A model generated the notes under the pieces. That model was not told the DNA's origin and ran no database searches. It worked only from the letters and a program-made list of their open reading frames with translations. The position numbers and the translations under genes are program-made. 64,000 bases of DNA from Mycobacterium rhizamassiliense (GTDB lineage Bacteria > Actinomycetota > Actinomycetes > Mycobacteriales > Mycobacteriaceae), in assembly GCF_900157375.1 (NCBI RefSeq), contig NZ_LT721901.1, positions 4,855,685 through 4,919,684 of the forward strand, read 5' to 3'. Of the stretch, positions 17,564 to 26,769 are shown one piece after another (the first letter of the stretch is position 1; each line of letters opens with the position of its first letter).

Positions 17564-18259
17564 CTACTCGGGATCGCGCCTGGCCGCGACCTGCTTTTCG
17601 ACCTCGCGCCAATAGCCCGGCGTGGTACGCGGTTTGCCGTATCCACCCTTGGGGGCCCGCTGCAGAACGGCGTCCGCCTCGTCGATCTCCTTGAGCATTT
17701 CCAGGGCGAACTCGCGCTCGGCGGCGTAATACTTGCCGGCCCATCGCAACGCGAGCACCGAGTACGCCCACGCGGGCTCCGCCTCGGCACCCTCGGCGTC
17801 CTCGACGGCCTTGCGATGGCAGGCCTCCGCATAGGCCACGTACTCCTGCAATATCTCCTTGAGCCGGGCCGGGTTGCTCAGGTGGCCCAACGTCATCCGC
17901 ATCAGCACGCTGTGTTTGAGCACGGGCGGGTCGACCGGCGCATCGGTGGCCCACTCGGTGACGGCGGCCATCCCGGCGTCGGTGATCTTGTACAGCCGGC
18001 GGCTGCGGGTGCCCTCGTCGCGCTCGACGCGAGACGTCGCCAGCCCCAGCGCCTCCAGCTTCTTCAGCTCGGTGTAGATCTGGCTGTACGACGGACTCCA
18101 GTAGTAGAGGTCGACGCTCCAGTCGATCCACTTTTTGAGGTCGTAGCCGGAGACCTCCTCTTCGTAGGACATCATGCCCAGCAGCGCCCAGCTGGTCGCC
18201 GCGAGTGACGCCGGCTTTGCAGCCGACTTTTCGCTGGCAGGGTCCGGTTGGGCGTCCAT
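17564..18259 (-). CDS. PadR family transcriptional regulator
   Basis: This 231-residue protein has an N-terminal PadR winged helix: ALLGMMSYEEEVSGYDLKKWI, then SYSQIYTELKKLEALGLA and RLYKITDAGMAAVTEW. The C-terminal half is helical (AREFALEMLKEIDEADAVL) and likely forms the dimer interface. PadR proteins commonly repress catabolic or efflux genes in response to aromatic ligands. It lies upstream of the amidohydrolase gene on the same strand, with a 111-bp gap, and is divergent from the secreted protein gene. It could control either the steroid-type cluster or the downstream SDR/sulfotransferase genes. Confidence 0.88.
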   Translation of the reverse strand: MDAQPDPASEKSAAKPASLAATSWALLGMMSYEEEVSGYDLKKWIDWSVDLYYWSPSYSQIYTELKKLEALGLATSRVERDEGTRSRRLYKITDAGMAAVTEWATDAPVDPPVLKHSVLMRMTLGHLSNPARLKEILQEYVAYAEACHRKAVEDAEGAEAEPAWAYSVLALRWAGKYYAAEREFALEMLKEIDEADAVLQRAPKGGYGKPRTTPGYWREVEKQVAARRDPE

Positions 18260-18362
18260 CTGGCCAGGTTAACAACACCCGCCGCCACCCCGGGCCGGGC
18301 TGACCGCTGGCCGGGACATCCGCTGTGTAACGCTTTGCGATCGGTCCGCGACAAAGTCCTAC

Positions 18363-18812
18363 GTGAGCGGCATTGCCCGGGCCGGGCGCAGGATTGTGGC
18401 ATGCAGTGTTGTCGTTGTCGGCCTTGGCGTGGGTATGCCGTCGGCGGCCGCGGATAACCCGATCTGCTCGGAGCACGTGTGTTCGTTCTACTCCCCGACA
18501 CACATGATCAGCTGCGAGATCGACTACGAGCGCGGTCCGGGCCTGCCGGACTCGGTGTATTGCCAAGCGAGCCCACCCGCTCCAGCGCCGCAGTCGGCAC
18601 ACATGGATGGCGTCGGGACGTACTCGGTCTGTTCGGGCGAAAGTTGCTTGGGCAACCCGGGTTTGGGCCAGCCCACCCTGGAATACGGTCAATCCGCCGG
18701 CATCGGCCCGTTCACCTGCCGGTCTGAGGTCGACGGGATGACCTGCCGGGTCCCCTCGGGCTGCGGATTCAAGATCTCCGGCACCGCGATCACGAAGGTA
18801 AGCAAGCAGTAG
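18363..18812 (+). CDS. Secreted hypothetical protein, Cys-rich
   Basis: This 149-residue protein has an N-terminal signal peptide (Arg-rich start, hydrophobic core IVACSVVVVGLGVGM, then an SAAADNP cleavage site). The mature part has at least eight cysteines, for example CSEHVCSFYS, ISCEIDYE, CSGESC, TCRSE and CRVPSGCGF, suggesting a disulfide-bonded extracytoplasmic fold. I do not recognise a named domain, though short secreted mycobacterial proteins of this type are common. The start is GTG at 18363. It is divergent from the PadR gene and convergent with the SDR gene at 18820. Confidence 0.7.
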   Translation: MSGIARAGRRIVACSVVVVGLGVGMPSAAADNPICSEHVCSFYSPTHMISCEIDYERGPGLPDSVYCQASPPAPAPQSAHMDGVGTYSVCSGESCLGNPGLGQPTLEYGQSAGIGPFTCRSEVDGMTCRVPSGCGFKISGTAITKVSKQ

Positions 18813-18819
18813 CCGGCGG

Positions 18820-19650
18820 CTAGCCGCTTTCGAAATTCACGTCCTTGGTGACGGCCTTCCACTCTTCGATCGACGCCGACATCGCGGAGATCTTGTCCCG
18901 CATGGCCTTCAGAACGTCACGGCCCAGCAGCAGCCGCAGCGGCGGTTGCTCGAGCGTGGTCACCATCAGCACCGCGTCGGCCACCCTCTTCGGGTCGCCC
19001 GGCAGGTGATCGGCGAACTGCTTGATGAGGTCCTTACGCGCCGCGACATCGGCGTAGTCGGAGATCGGGCTGCCCGATTCCTTCATCGACCGTGTCGCCC
19101 AGTCGGTGCGGAACGCGCCCGGCTCGATGGCGGTCACCTTGATGCCCAGCGGCTGTACCTCGGCGGCCAGCGCTTCGGTGACCGCCTCCAGCGCGAATTT
19201 GGTCGACGAGTAGTAGGCGTTGGGCGGGTTGGCCACCAGGCCGGTCATCGACGAGATGTTGATGATGTGCCCCGATCCGCGCACCCGCATGGCCGGCAGC
19301 ACGGCCTTGATCATGTCGACCGCACCGAAGTAGTTGACGTCGAACAACTTTCGGACCTCGGCGTCCTCGCCCTCTTCCACCGACGACAGGTAACCGTGGC
19401 CGGCGTTGTTGACCAGGACGTCGATCCCGCCGAACGCCTCGTCGGCCGCCGACACCCCCCCCGCGATCTGGGCGGCATCGGTCACGTCGAGCGCGACGGC
19501 CACGGCCCGATCGCCGAACTCGTCGGCGATGTCGGCCACCGCCTCGGCCCGTCGCGCGGTCACGACCACGCTGTGGCCGGCATGCAGTGCGGCCAGGGCG
19601 ATTTCGCGGCCGAAGCCCGTGGAACAGCCGGTGACAAGCCAGCGTGCCAT
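18820..19650 (-). CDS. SDR family oxidoreductase
   Basis: This 276-residue short-chain dehydrogenase starts WLVTGCSTGFGREIA (TGxxxGxG cofactor loop). It has NNAGHGYLSS, ISSMTGLV and the active-site Tyr-x-x-x-Lys in YYSSTKFAL. The TGCSTGFG start is typical of a large actinobacterial group of NADP-dependent oxidoreductases of unknown substrate. It is the last gene of a four-gene minus-strand run (SnoaL, sulfotransferase, DUF1214, SDR); the upstream DUF1214 gene ends only 2 bp before this gene's start, which argues for one transcript. Confidence 0.85.
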   Translation of the reverse strand: MARWLVTGCSTGFGREIALAALHAGHSVVVTARRAEAVADIADEFGDRAVAVALDVTDAAQIAGGVSAADEAFGGIDVLVNNAGHGYLSSVEEGEDAEVRKLFDVNYFGAVDMIKAVLPAMRVRGSGHIINISSMTGLVANPPNAYYSSTKFALEAVTEALAAEVQPLGIKVTAIEPGAFRTDWATRSMKESGSPISDYADVAARKDLIKQFADHLPGDPKRVADAVLMVTTLEQPPLRLLLGRDVLKAMRDKISAMSASIEEWKAVTKDVNFESG

Positions 19651-19652
19651 CT

Positions 19653-20897
19653 CTAGATCGTCCCTTCCGGTAGGCGGCGCAGATAGGCCTTGCGCCGCTC
19701 GGCCAACTCGGTGGCCCGCTGCTGCTCGTCCACCCGGGGCAGGTGCGGAACCTCGGCGTCGAGCTGGTCCAGCTTGATGACCCGCCCGCGTGCCCCGAGG
19801 TCTTCGCGCGGGCCCGCTTCGCCGAACTCAGCCATGCGCAGCGTCAGGATCGCTTCCCGCAGACCGTCGGAGTCGATCCAGTTGGCCACGCCGGGATCGG
19901 CCGGCGCGATCACGTAGGTGTAGCTGCCGTCTTCGTTGGGCACGGACTGCGCCTTGTTGAGGCTGCCGGTGCGGTCGACGAGATCCAAAGTGGTGCCCCA
20001 GATATTGCTCAGCGGGACCGTGAAGTATTCGGCGCCGCCGTCGCTGAGGTCGACGACGAACGCCTCGTCGGGAGCGAGTTCGAAGCGGCCCATCACGTAG
20101 ACCTGGTTGCGCATCGCGCCGACCTTGTCGGCCGACCAGGCCAGGTTGAAATGGTTGGCCGGCATCTTGTACACGCCGTGGCTGAGCTTGCCGGTGAAGT
20201 TCGCGAAGTAGTCCATCATCGCCGCGGTGGCCTCGGCCTGCTCGTCGAGCGTGCGCGCGGGCGTTGCGGGCGACCCGCCAAGTCGTTGCACCTCAAAGTG
20301 ATTGGGATCGTCGCGGCCCCAGTCCAGCAACACGTCCCGGATGTAGAACTCGTGAGCCTCTGCTGTCGTCTGCACATGGTTTTCCCGCCCGTTGGCCGGA
20401 TCGGCGTCGACGGTGATGGTAAAGCTTCCGTCGGAGTCGACCGCCATGGTGCGGCCGTTGAGCACGGCGACGGTGCCCATGTTCGGGTCCCATAGCGTGA
20501 AGTAGTTCTCGGTCATGCGGTTGCGGCCGACCCGGCCGTGGATCTCGTAGCGTTCGTCGCCCGAGATCGGGATCACCCGGTACACGCTGTCGGGATTGTC
20601 GATGCCCCACCGCGATCCGGGGATGTTACGGCCCTGCACCGGGTGTGCGAGCCGGGTGATGCAGCTGACCTTGGGCCGCAGCTTGTCCTGATTGGACGAC
20701 CAGACCGCCGCCGAGAACATCACCTCGGCGAACGAGTCGTCGAATCGCTCGCGCATCGCGTCGGACGGCTTGGCCCGGCCCAGCCAGTTCTCGGCGACGC
20801 TGCGATAGGCCGCCTTGACGGTGGGGTGCTCGATCAGGTCGAGGGCGGCCAATTCCTGTTCGTGCTGCGACGCCGTCGCGACCGGGTCTTCAGGCAT
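19653..20897 (-). CDS. DUF1214-type protein
   Basis: This ~414-residue soluble protein has the DUF1214/DUF1254-like beta-rich pattern: YRVIPISGDERYEIHGR, ENYFTLWDPNMG, an AEHF-like HEFYIRDVLLDWG and, near the end, GSYTYVIAPADPGVANWIDSDGLREAIL. Genes of this family are common beside sulfotransferases and SDRs in mycobacteria, but their activity is unknown to me. The ATG at 20897 overlaps the 3' end of the sulfotransferase gene by 8 bp, indicating coupled translation. The longer open frame up to 21059 is a shadow of the sulfotransferase coding sequence. Confidence 0.7.
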   Translation of the reverse strand: MPEDPVATASQHEQELAALDLIEHPTVKAAYRSVAENWLGRAKPSDAMRERFDDSFAEVMFSAAVWSSNQDKLRPKVSCITRLAHPVQGRNIPGSRWGIDNPDSVYRVIPISGDERYEIHGRVGRNRMTENYFTLWDPNMGTVAVLNGRTMAVDSDGSFTITVDADPANGRENHVQTTAEAHEFYIRDVLLDWGRDDPNHFEVQRLGGSPATPARTLDEQAEATAAMMDYFANFTGKLSHGVYKMPANHFNLAWSADKVGAMRNQVYVMGRFELAPDEAFVVDLSDGGAEYFTVPLSNIWGTTLDLVDRTGSLNKAQSVPNEDGSYTYVIAPADPGVANWIDSDGLREAILTLRMAEFGEAGPREDLGARGRVIKLDQLDAEVPHLPRVDEQQRATELAERRKAYLRRLPEGTI

Positions 20898-22095
20898 GTG
20901 TTGTTCCTCCGATTTGCTGTCCAAAACGCTTGTTGTACAACGTGAATCGCTCGTCGACCTGCTCGGGACGCAGGCCGTATTTCTCCAGGCCGTAGGGCGG
21001 CCGGGCGGTCTCGCGGGGACGTTCGCGCAGCCAGCGCCGCATCGCGTCCTCGGCGTCACCGGTGAGCCGCAAGCCGATGGCGTCGTAGACCCGGGACACC
21101 TGTCCGATGGGGTCGGCGACCGCGTCGACGAACCCGATGTCGGTGACCCGGCCCGCCTCTCCCCCCGCTTCGCAAGCCCATCCGTCGCGGACCGCTATCG
21201 CGCGGTCGTTGGTCCAGCCCATCCGCTGCAGCCATTGCGCGCCCACCCGCGGCAGGTCCACGGTGTCGGCGTGCATCGCGTGCAGGGTGGCGTTCAGGCT
21301 CGCACCCGAGGCGATCGTGGTGCGCGGGTCGCGGTGCATATGTACTAGGTGCAGGTCACCGAACCGCGCCCGCAACGCGTCCAGATAACCCAGATGTGCG
21401 GGCGATTTCAGCACCCAGCGCTGCGCAACCTGGCCCCGCTGCCGCTTCTGCCACTGGACGAACTGCAGCATGCGGTGCAGGTATTCGTAGGCCGGGCCGA
21501 AGTCCTGCCCGTCCAGCCAGGACCGGTACCGCGGGAGGTGGGCGCCGGATTCGGGGACATGGGACAGGAACGCGTCGGCCAGGAAGACGATTTCTTCCTC
21601 GGCCTCCCGCGCGTACATCGGGTGAATGGCGAACAGCTCCGGCGCGAGTTCACGCGATTTCGCTTCGCGCATTTCGCTGATGGCGATGCGCGGGTCGGGA
21701 GCATCGCCGAATCGATAGTCGAGGCGCGGCGCGACCTCGACCACCTCCCAGCCGTAGGCGCAGATGAAGCGCGGGTCCGCGGCCAGCAGGCGCTGCAGCA
21801 GGGTGGTCCCGCTGCGCATCATGCCGACCACGACGATCGGTGCGGCCACCTGCTCCTCGAGGATCTCCGGGTGGCGGCGGATCCATTCCTGTGCGCGCAG
21901 CCGCATCCGCAGGCTGTGCACGATGCCAGAGCGCAGGATGTGCTCGCCGATGGCGTTCAGGCCGGCTCGGGGGTAGTCATCCAGCAGGACCCGCAGCGGT
22001 CCCTCGAATTCGCCCGGGCCCCAGTCGGTTAGGCCCTCCTTGCGTTGGGCGTCGCCGAGCAACGCGTCGACGTCGAATGCGCTCGAAGGCTCCAC
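20890..22095 (-). CDS. Sulfotransferase family protein
   Basis: This 401-residue protein has the PAPS 5'-phosphosulfate-binding loop in IVVVGMMRSGTTLLQRLL near residue 88. The 3'-phosphate-binding segment is LHLVHMHRDPRTTIAS. Related mycobacterial Stf proteins transfer sulfate from PAPS to lipids or sterols. The gene starts at a GTG just 4 bp after the SnoaL-like stop and overlaps the following DUF1214 gene. Since the neighbours are SDR, SnoaL-like and DUF1214 genes, the sulfated acceptor may be a hydroxylated lipid or steroid; this is inference. Confidence 0.85.
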   Translation of the reverse strand: MEPSSAFDVDALLGDAQRKEGLTDWGPGEFEGPLRVLLDDYPRAGLNAIGEHILRSGIVHSLRMRLRAQEWIRRHPEILEEQVAAPIVVVGMMRSGTTLLQRLLAADPRFICAYGWEVVEVAPRLDYRFGDAPDPRIAISEMREAKSRELAPELFAIHPMYAREAEEEIVFLADAFLSHVPESGAHLPRYRSWLDGQDFGPAYEYLHRMLQFVQWQKRQRGQVAQRWVLKSPAHLGYLDALRARFGDLHLVHMHRDPRTTIASGASLNATLHAMHADTVDLPRVGAQWLQRMGWTNDRAIAVRDGWACEAGGEAGRVTDIGFVDAVADPIGQVSRVYDAIGLRLTGDAEDAMRRWLRERPRETARPPYGLEKYGLRPEQVDERFTLYNKRFGQQIGGTTHA

Positions 22096-22099
22096 GCGA

Positions 22100-22543
22100 T
22101 CAGAACTTGAGGTGCTGGCTGAGGTCGCCGGTCTGGTCGACGAACATGATGCGGCTGTCGAACCACCACACGCCGTCCACGCGATGGAACGTGTCCTTGT
22201 AGTGCCCGGTGACGATCACCTGTAGCGGCAGGTCCGGGGTGGCCTGGGTGACGCAGTAGTACGACGTGCTGCGCGCGGTACCCGCGGCCTCGTCGATGTA
22301 CAGCTGCACGTTGCTCGTCATGTGCTTGGTCTTCGGGGTGCCGTCCTCGTAGAGGCGGGTGGCCATGTCGTACATCTTGCGGACCCCGGCCGATCCGCTG
22401 AACACGGTTTCTGGCGGGCCGTCCTCCATGCCGCAGATGCGCCCATGCTCGAAGAGCCGGGCCACCCCGTCCATATCGCCGCCGTCCAGCAGCTCGGCGT
22501 AGGTGTAGAGCAGGTTGGTGATTTCCAGTGCGCTGTCACTCAT
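22100..22543 (-). CDS. SnoaL-like/NTF2-fold protein
   Basis: This 147-residue protein shows the NTF2-like pattern: ALEITNLLYTYAELLDGGDMDGVARLFEHGRI at the N-terminus, then MYDMATRLYEDGTPKTKHM, a central TARSTSYYCVTQ strand and WWFDSRIMFVDQ near the end. It resembles dehydratase-like SnoaL_4 proteins. It is first in the minus-strand run with the sulfotransferase. The ATG at 22543 is chosen because the 21-residue upstream extension shows no family resemblance. The region 22544-22639 is a 96-bp divergent promoter space shared with the SDR at 22640. Confidence 0.75.
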   Translation of the reverse strand: MSDSALEITNLLYTYAELLDGGDMDGVARLFEHGRICGMEDGPPETVFSGSAGVRKMYDMATRLYEDGTPKTKHMTSNVQLYIDEAAGTARSTSYYCVTQATPDLPLQVIVTGHYKDTFHRVDGVWWFDSRIMFVDQTGDLSQHLKF

Positions 22544-22639
22544 GCCAAGCCATCCCGAATGAACTCCTCTGCCGTTTTGCAGACTATGTTGGCAGAACTG
22601 ACCCAACTTACATAGAACCGCCCATTACTCTTAGTCGCC

Positions 22640-23530
22640 GTGACGTTACCTTGGACGCCGAGCAGGCTCGGCAACTTGACCGGCAAACGAGTCATCGTGA
22701 CGGGGGCAACCAACGGGGTCGGGCTTGGCACCGCCCACGCGCTGGCCAAAGCCGGTGCCCACGTGATCCTGGCCGTGCGCAACACCGAGCTGGGTGAGCA
22801 ACGCGCCGCCGAGATGGGCGGCACGACTTCGGTGGTCAAGCTCGACCTGTCCGACCTGTCGTCGGTGCGGGCGTTCGCCGATCGGGTCGACGGGGACATC
22901 GACATCCTGATCAACAACGCCGGCACGCTCACCGATCGGCGGACCGAGACCGTCGACGGCTTCGAGACGACGCTGGGCACCAACTTCCTCGGCCCGTTCG
23001 CGTTGACCAACCTGCTGCTGCCGCGGGTGCGCTCGCAGATCATCAACGTCGGGTCCGACGCGCACAAGTCGGCCACGCTGCGGCTCGACGACATGCACCT
23101 GCGGCATAGCAAGTGGACGCGGCTGGGCAGCTATGCCGTGTCGAAGCTGGCGGTGATGTTGTGGGGGCTCGAGCTGGACCGCAGGCTGCGCGCCGGCGGA
23201 TCGGCCATCGTCACCCAACTCACGCACCCGGGGTGGGTCGCGTCGAACCTGTCGAACATCTCGGACGCGCCGCTGATGTCGTTGGTGCAGAAGGGCGTCA
23301 CAGTCGTGGCCGACCGGTTGGCGAACGATATCGACGAAGGCGCAGCGACCACGTTGTACTGCATCAGCGAACCGGTGCCGCCGGGTAGCTTTATCGGTGT
23401 CAGCGGCAGGCTCGGCCTGCGCGGCGAGCCTGCGCTGATCGGCCGCACACCGCTGGCGTCGAACTACGACACGGCCGCCAGGCTGGTGGCCTTCGCCGAA
23501 GAGCAAACCGGCACACGGCTGGAGGTATAG
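22640..23530 (+). CDS. SDR family oxidoreductase (retinol-dehydrogenase-like)
   Basis: This 296-residue SDR has IVTGATNGVGLGTAHALAKAGAHVILAVRN (cofactor loop and an Arg suggesting NADP preference), NNAGTLTDRR, INVGSDAH and YAVSKLAV (Tyr/Lys). The pattern and the N-terminal TPSRLGNLTGKRV resemble retinol-dehydrogenase-type oxidoreductases common in mycobacteria. It starts at GTG 22640 and ends 2 bp before the mycofactocin-type SDR at 23533, so the two are probably one operon. Substrate unknown. Confidence 0.85.
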   Translation: MTLPWTPSRLGNLTGKRVIVTGATNGVGLGTAHALAKAGAHVILAVRNTELGEQRAAEMGGTTSVVKLDLSDLSSVRAFADRVDGDIDILINNAGTLTDRRTETVDGFETTLGTNFLGPFALTNLLLPRVRSQIINVGSDAHKSATLRLDDMHLRHSKWTRLGSYAVSKLAVMLWGLELDRRLRAGGSAIVTQLTHPGWVASNLSNISDAPLMSLVQKGVTVVADRLANDIDEGAATTLYCISEPVPPGSFIGVSGRLGLRGEPALIGRTPLASNYDTAARLVAFAEEQTGTRLEV

Positions 23531-23532
23531 CC

Positions 23533-24354
23533 ATGGGTGAACTCGACAACGCCGTTGCCGTCATCACGGGCGCGGCGCGCGGCCAGGGCCGCAGCCACGC
23601 GGTGGCCCTGGCCGAGCAGGGCGCCGACATCATCGCCGTCGACATCTGCGCCGATGTCGACGCGATCCCCTACCCGCTGGGAACCAAGGCCGATCTCGAC
23701 GAGACCGTCCGGCTGGTCGAGGCCACGGGCCGGCGGGCGGCGGCAGTGGTCGCCGATGTCCGCGACCTCGCGCAGCTGGAGACCGCGGTGCAGGCCGCGA
23801 TCGGCGAGGTCGGTGAGGTGGACATCGTCGTCGCCAACGCGGGGGTGGTCGCCATCGGTGACACCGACGACCATTCCGAGCCGGTGTTCAACTCGATCGT
23901 GGACACCAATCTGAAGGGCGTCTGGCACACGCTGCTCGCGACGGTGCCCTCGATCATCCGCAAGGGCCGGGGCGGCTCCGTCGTGATGATCAGCTCGTCG
24001 CAGGGTTTGACCGGCCGCGGCGGTGACGGCAGTTCCGCGATGTTCGCCTACGCGGCGTCCAAGCACGGCGTGGTGGGGCTGATGCGTTCGGCCGCCAATG
24101 CCTATGCGCCACATAAGATTCGGGTCAACTCGATCCATCCCGCCGGTGTGATGACCCCGATGATTCTCAACGACTTCGTGGTGAACCGGATGCTGGAGAA
24201 TCCGAATCCGGCGGTCTCCCAGATGCTGTTGCCGGACGTGCCCCTGGTGGAGCCGCAGGACGTCACGGAGGCGGTGCTGTGGCTCGTCAGCCCCAAGGCG
24301 AGGTACGTGACCGGTGTGTCGATTCCGGTCGACGCCGGCCACGTCGTCATGTAA
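23533..24354 (+). CDS. Mycofactocin-coupled SDR family oxidoreductase
   Basis: This 273-residue protein carries features of SDRs that hold NAD tightly and use mycofactocin as acceptor: TGAARGQGRSHAVALAEQGADIIAVDI, then an insertion with YPLGTKADLDETVRLVEATGRR before ADVRD. The active site is SSSQGLTG...YAASKHGVVGLMR, and HPAGVMTPM follows. Known relatives include carveol-dehydrogenase-like enzymes. It should oxidise a secondary alcohol, with electrons leaving through mycofactocin rather than free NAD. It overlaps no other gene and is 2 bp after the previous SDR. No mycofactocin biosynthesis genes are in the window. Confidence 0.85.
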   Translation: MGELDNAVAVITGAARGQGRSHAVALAEQGADIIAVDICADVDAIPYPLGTKADLDETVRLVEATGRRAAAVVADVRDLAQLETAVQAAIGEVGEVDIVVANAGVVAIGDTDDHSEPVFNSIVDTNLKGVWHTLLATVPSIIRKGRGGSVVMISSSQGLTGRGGDGSSAMFAYAASKHGVVGLMRSAANAYAPHKIRVNSIHPAGVMTPMILNDFVVNRMLENPNPAVSQMLLPDVPLVEPQDVTEAVLWLVSPKARYVTGVSIPVDAGHVVM

Positions 24355-24365
24355 CGGGCGGCCGA

Positions 24366-25229
24366 TCAGCCGAGGCGCAATCCGCGCCTGCGTACCCACA
24401 GCAGCGCGGCGACGCTGCCGGCGATCCAGACGGCCATGGCGATGACCAGGTGCACCAAGCTCTTTGTGTCCCGGCCGAACACGGGCCAGATCAGCGCGGG
24501 CAGCTGGGTCCACAGCACGCGATGCTCCACCCCGTTCATCGGGTCGGCGATGTAATACAGCGCATAGGGCAGCGCGAGGGCCAGGATCCAGCCGCGGGTG
24601 CGGCGACGGTTGTGCCGCTGCCGCCAGCGCCGCAGCAGCGGCTCCACGCCCACCGGATGCACCACCGAGAACAGGTTGCCGACGCCCAGCCACGACACGA
24701 TGGGCACCGCGACGGTGGGGATCGTGATGGCCAGGCGCTCCGGGGTTTCCAGCCATAGCGTCACGAACACCGCGGTCGCCAGTGTGGGCAGCCCGACGAT
24801 CACCAGCAGGGCCAGATTCTTGATCAGCAGGATCCGCCACATCGGTGTGCCCTGCCGGAGAGCCGTCAGGACGCGGTAGTGATCGGCCCCCAGAATGTTG
24901 GTGGTGGTGACGTCGGCGAGGATCCACGACGAGAAGTACGTGCCGACCAGGATCACCCAATCCTGGTGGCGGCCAGCGGCTAGCGGCTGCACCACCAGCC
25001 ATCCGATGGCGAATACCAGGTTGGCCACCACGCCCATCAGCCAGGTGCGCGGCGGGGTGAACGCCCAGCGGATCTCGGCCCACACCGCCGGCCACAGTCC
25101 TCGTTGGAAGTCCTTGGCGGCCCGTTGTGCCGCGGCGGGCCGCGGGGCCGACGCGCGCGCCGCCGTGATCAGCGCGGCGTGCAGGCGCGGTCGCGTCGTC
25201 GCCGGTCGATCTACCACACGCTCCCCCAA
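24366..25229 (-). CDS. Conserved polytopic membrane protein
   Basis: This ~287-residue protein has about six hydrophobic helices (for example GVVANLVFAIGWLVV, LALLVIVGLPTLATAVFVTLW, IAMAVWIAGSVAALLWV) and a short basic C-terminus. The N-terminal ~45 residues are Ala/Arg-rich and cytosolic, and a loop HNRRRTRGW is basic. The outline resembles ABC-2-type permease-like membrane proteins, but no ATPase gene is adjacent. The start is TTG at 25229 or GTG at 25217. No functional residue can be named. Confidence 0.7.
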   Translation of the reverse strand: MGERVVDRPATTRPRLHAALITAARASAPRPAAAQRAAKDFQRGLWPAVWAEIRWAFTPPRTWLMGVVANLVFAIGWLVVQPLAAGRHQDWVILVGTYFSSWILADVTTTNILGADHYRVLTALRQGTPMWRILLIKNLALLVIVGLPTLATAVFVTLWLETPERLAITIPTVAVPIVSWLGVGNLFSVVHPVGVEPLLRRWRQRHNRRRTRGWILALALPYALYYIADPMNGVEHRVLWTQLPALIWPVFGRDTKSLVHLVIAMAVWIAGSVAALLWVRRRGLRLG

Positions 25230-25249
25230 TACCTTTGGCTGTGCGTTGC

Positions 25250-25717
25250 TCAGCTCGGCGAGGCGGAGTCGCCCGTCGGGCTGAGCAGGCGCCGGTGCAA
25301 TTCCTCTGTCAGCACATGGATCTCGCGGGTCAGCTCGGTGTTGGTCTTCAGTTCCAGCTCCTGAGTCTCGAAATCATGATCGGCCCTGGCCTGTTGGAAA
25401 GCCGCCTGGCGATTCTGGCCGATCATGACGAACGTCGAAAGGAAGATCGCTTCGAGCGACACCACCAAAGTCAATGTCGGCCAGGGATTCGGTTCCAGGA
25501 ACAGCATCCAGACTCCGAACAGCGCGGCATGTATCCAGACGAAGTTCATCGAGCCCGCGAATGCCGTGATCCGGTCGGCCAGTCGCAGCTGCAGCTTTTG
25601 GCTTCGCCTTCTGGCCTCTTCCAGTACCGCGGGGTGGTGCAGCTGCCCGCCCCGCAATAACCGGCCCGGAATCAGCTGCGGATTGTGCCGGTGGTTGTCG
25701 GCCGGTGTCGTTGTCAT
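25250..25717 (-). CDS. DUF1003 membrane protein
   Basis: This 155-residue protein has two transmembrane helices (FVWIHAALFGVWMLFL and LTLVVSLEAIFLSTFVMI) with the DUF1003 signature: LADRITAFAGSMNFVWIH before and MIGQNRQA after them. A helical, probably coiled-coil tail follows (ELELKTNTELTREIHVLTEELHRRL). Family members are short inner-membrane proteins of unknown role. The ATG at 25717 gives the usual N-terminal length. It is on the same strand as, and 20 bp upstream of, the polytopic membrane protein gene. Confidence 0.8.
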   Translation of the reverse strand: MTTTPADNHRHNPQLIPGRLLRGGQLHHPAVLEEARRRSQKLQLRLADRITAFAGSMNFVWIHAALFGVWMLFLEPNPWPTLTLVVSLEAIFLSTFVMIGQNRQAAFQQARADHDFETQELELKTNTELTREIHVLTEELHRRLLSPTGDSASPS

Positions 25718-25866
25718 GCGGAGCCAGTCCTCTCGATGCCATGCCGGCCGCGCCCGCGCGCTTGCCGGCACATCTCGGCGGTCGGATGGGCCGCTGGCTC
25801 ATGGTAGTGCGCCGAGTGCCCCGGTTTGGGCAGGCTCAAGGCGAAGTGGTTGCGCCGGTGGGCCGC

Positions 25867-26691
25867 TCAGGCGGTCGGCGCGGTGGCGATGATCGTGTCC
25901 TGCCCGGTCTGCCACGAACTCGTGAACGTGGCGACGGGGATCTGTTCGTCGGCGTGGTCGGCGCCGGAGTCGTTGAGGTGAACGATCTGCTTGTTCGTGT
26001 CGATCGCGGTGATTTCGACGAAGTGATCGGCCTTGGTGCGCTGGTCGGTGGCGTTGCCGGTCTGGTCGCCGATGATCGTGGAATTCACCCAGGCGATCAC
26101 CTTGCGGCCGTCGCCGAGGTACTGCTGCAGCACCTGCATCGAGGTTTGGTCACCCCAGGTCATCGCCGATTTGATGCCGAAGTGGTCGAGCAGCACGGAC
26201 AGATCCTCGACGGAGACCCCGCCATTGGCGCCCGCGTGGCTTGGATCGTTCGAGGCCGCATAGATCATCGTCCCCGGGTTGACGCCCGACGGGGTGTTCT
26301 GCGCCAGCGTGATCATCTCTTGTTCGGACGGCTGATTACCGGTGCGCTCGCCCACGATGAAGGACACCGCCATCAGCCCGCAGTTGTCTTCTTTTGACTG
26401 TGCGCGCCAGAACTTCATCCCCTGACCCGGGTCGCCGAAGACGCCAGGGCCGACGGTCGGCGGCGCCGGCTGAGAAGTAGACGGCGCGGCGCTGGGCGGC
26501 CCCTCGGCGGCCGGGGACGCCGCGTTGCTGGTCGCGGGGCCCGGTGCGGCGCTGGTGGACGACGCCGTCGGGGACGTGTCCGAGCCGCACCCGGCCAGAG
26601 CGGGGGCGAGGGCAATGCCGAGGCAAACGACAAGGGCTGCACCGCGCGTCGTGATGAGGACCCGGGCATTGTGTCTGGTTTCGATACGCAT
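25867..26691 (-). CDS. Lipoprotein with C39-like cysteine peptidase domain
   Basis: This 274-residue protein has a lipobox LAGC after a hydrophobic signal, so it should be anchored outside the membrane. A Pro/Ala/Ser linker follows to about residue 90. The globular domain has a catalytic Cys in EDNCGLMAVS, His in ADHFVEITAID and a LNDSG turn, the order expected for C39_2-like papain-fold peptidases. A paralogue with the same three blocks is at 42025-42693. It could process extracytoplasmic peptides, or be a catalytically altered binding protein. The start is ATG at 26691 (or GTG at 26700). It is divergent from the DUF1295 operon, sharing the region with the KstR-box-like site. Confidence 0.75.
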   Translation of the reverse strand: MRIETRHNARVLITTRGAALVVCLGIALAPALAGCGSDTSPTASSTSAAPGPATSNAASPAAEGPPSAAPSTSQPAPPTVGPGVFGDPGQGMKFWRAQSKEDNCGLMAVSFIVGERTGNQPSEQEMITLAQNTPSGVNPGTMIYAASNDPSHAGANGGVSVEDLSVLLDHFGIKSAMTWGDQTSMQVLQQYLGDGRKVIAWVNSTIIGDQTGNATDQRTKADHFVEITAIDTNKQIVHLNDSGADHADEQIPVATFTSSWQTGQDTIIATAPTA

Positions 26692-26769
26692 GCGAACCAC
26701 CGTTCTGCCGGCCCCCGCACGGCATTATCCAACAAATCCGCGCATCTCGTCGGGTGCTTAAGCCGCTGC

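Noticed and set aside
20897..21059. N-terminal extension of the DUF1214 protein
   Set aside because: It lies inside the sulfotransferase coding region, and the residues (Cys/Arg/Pro-rich) do not resemble a protein start.
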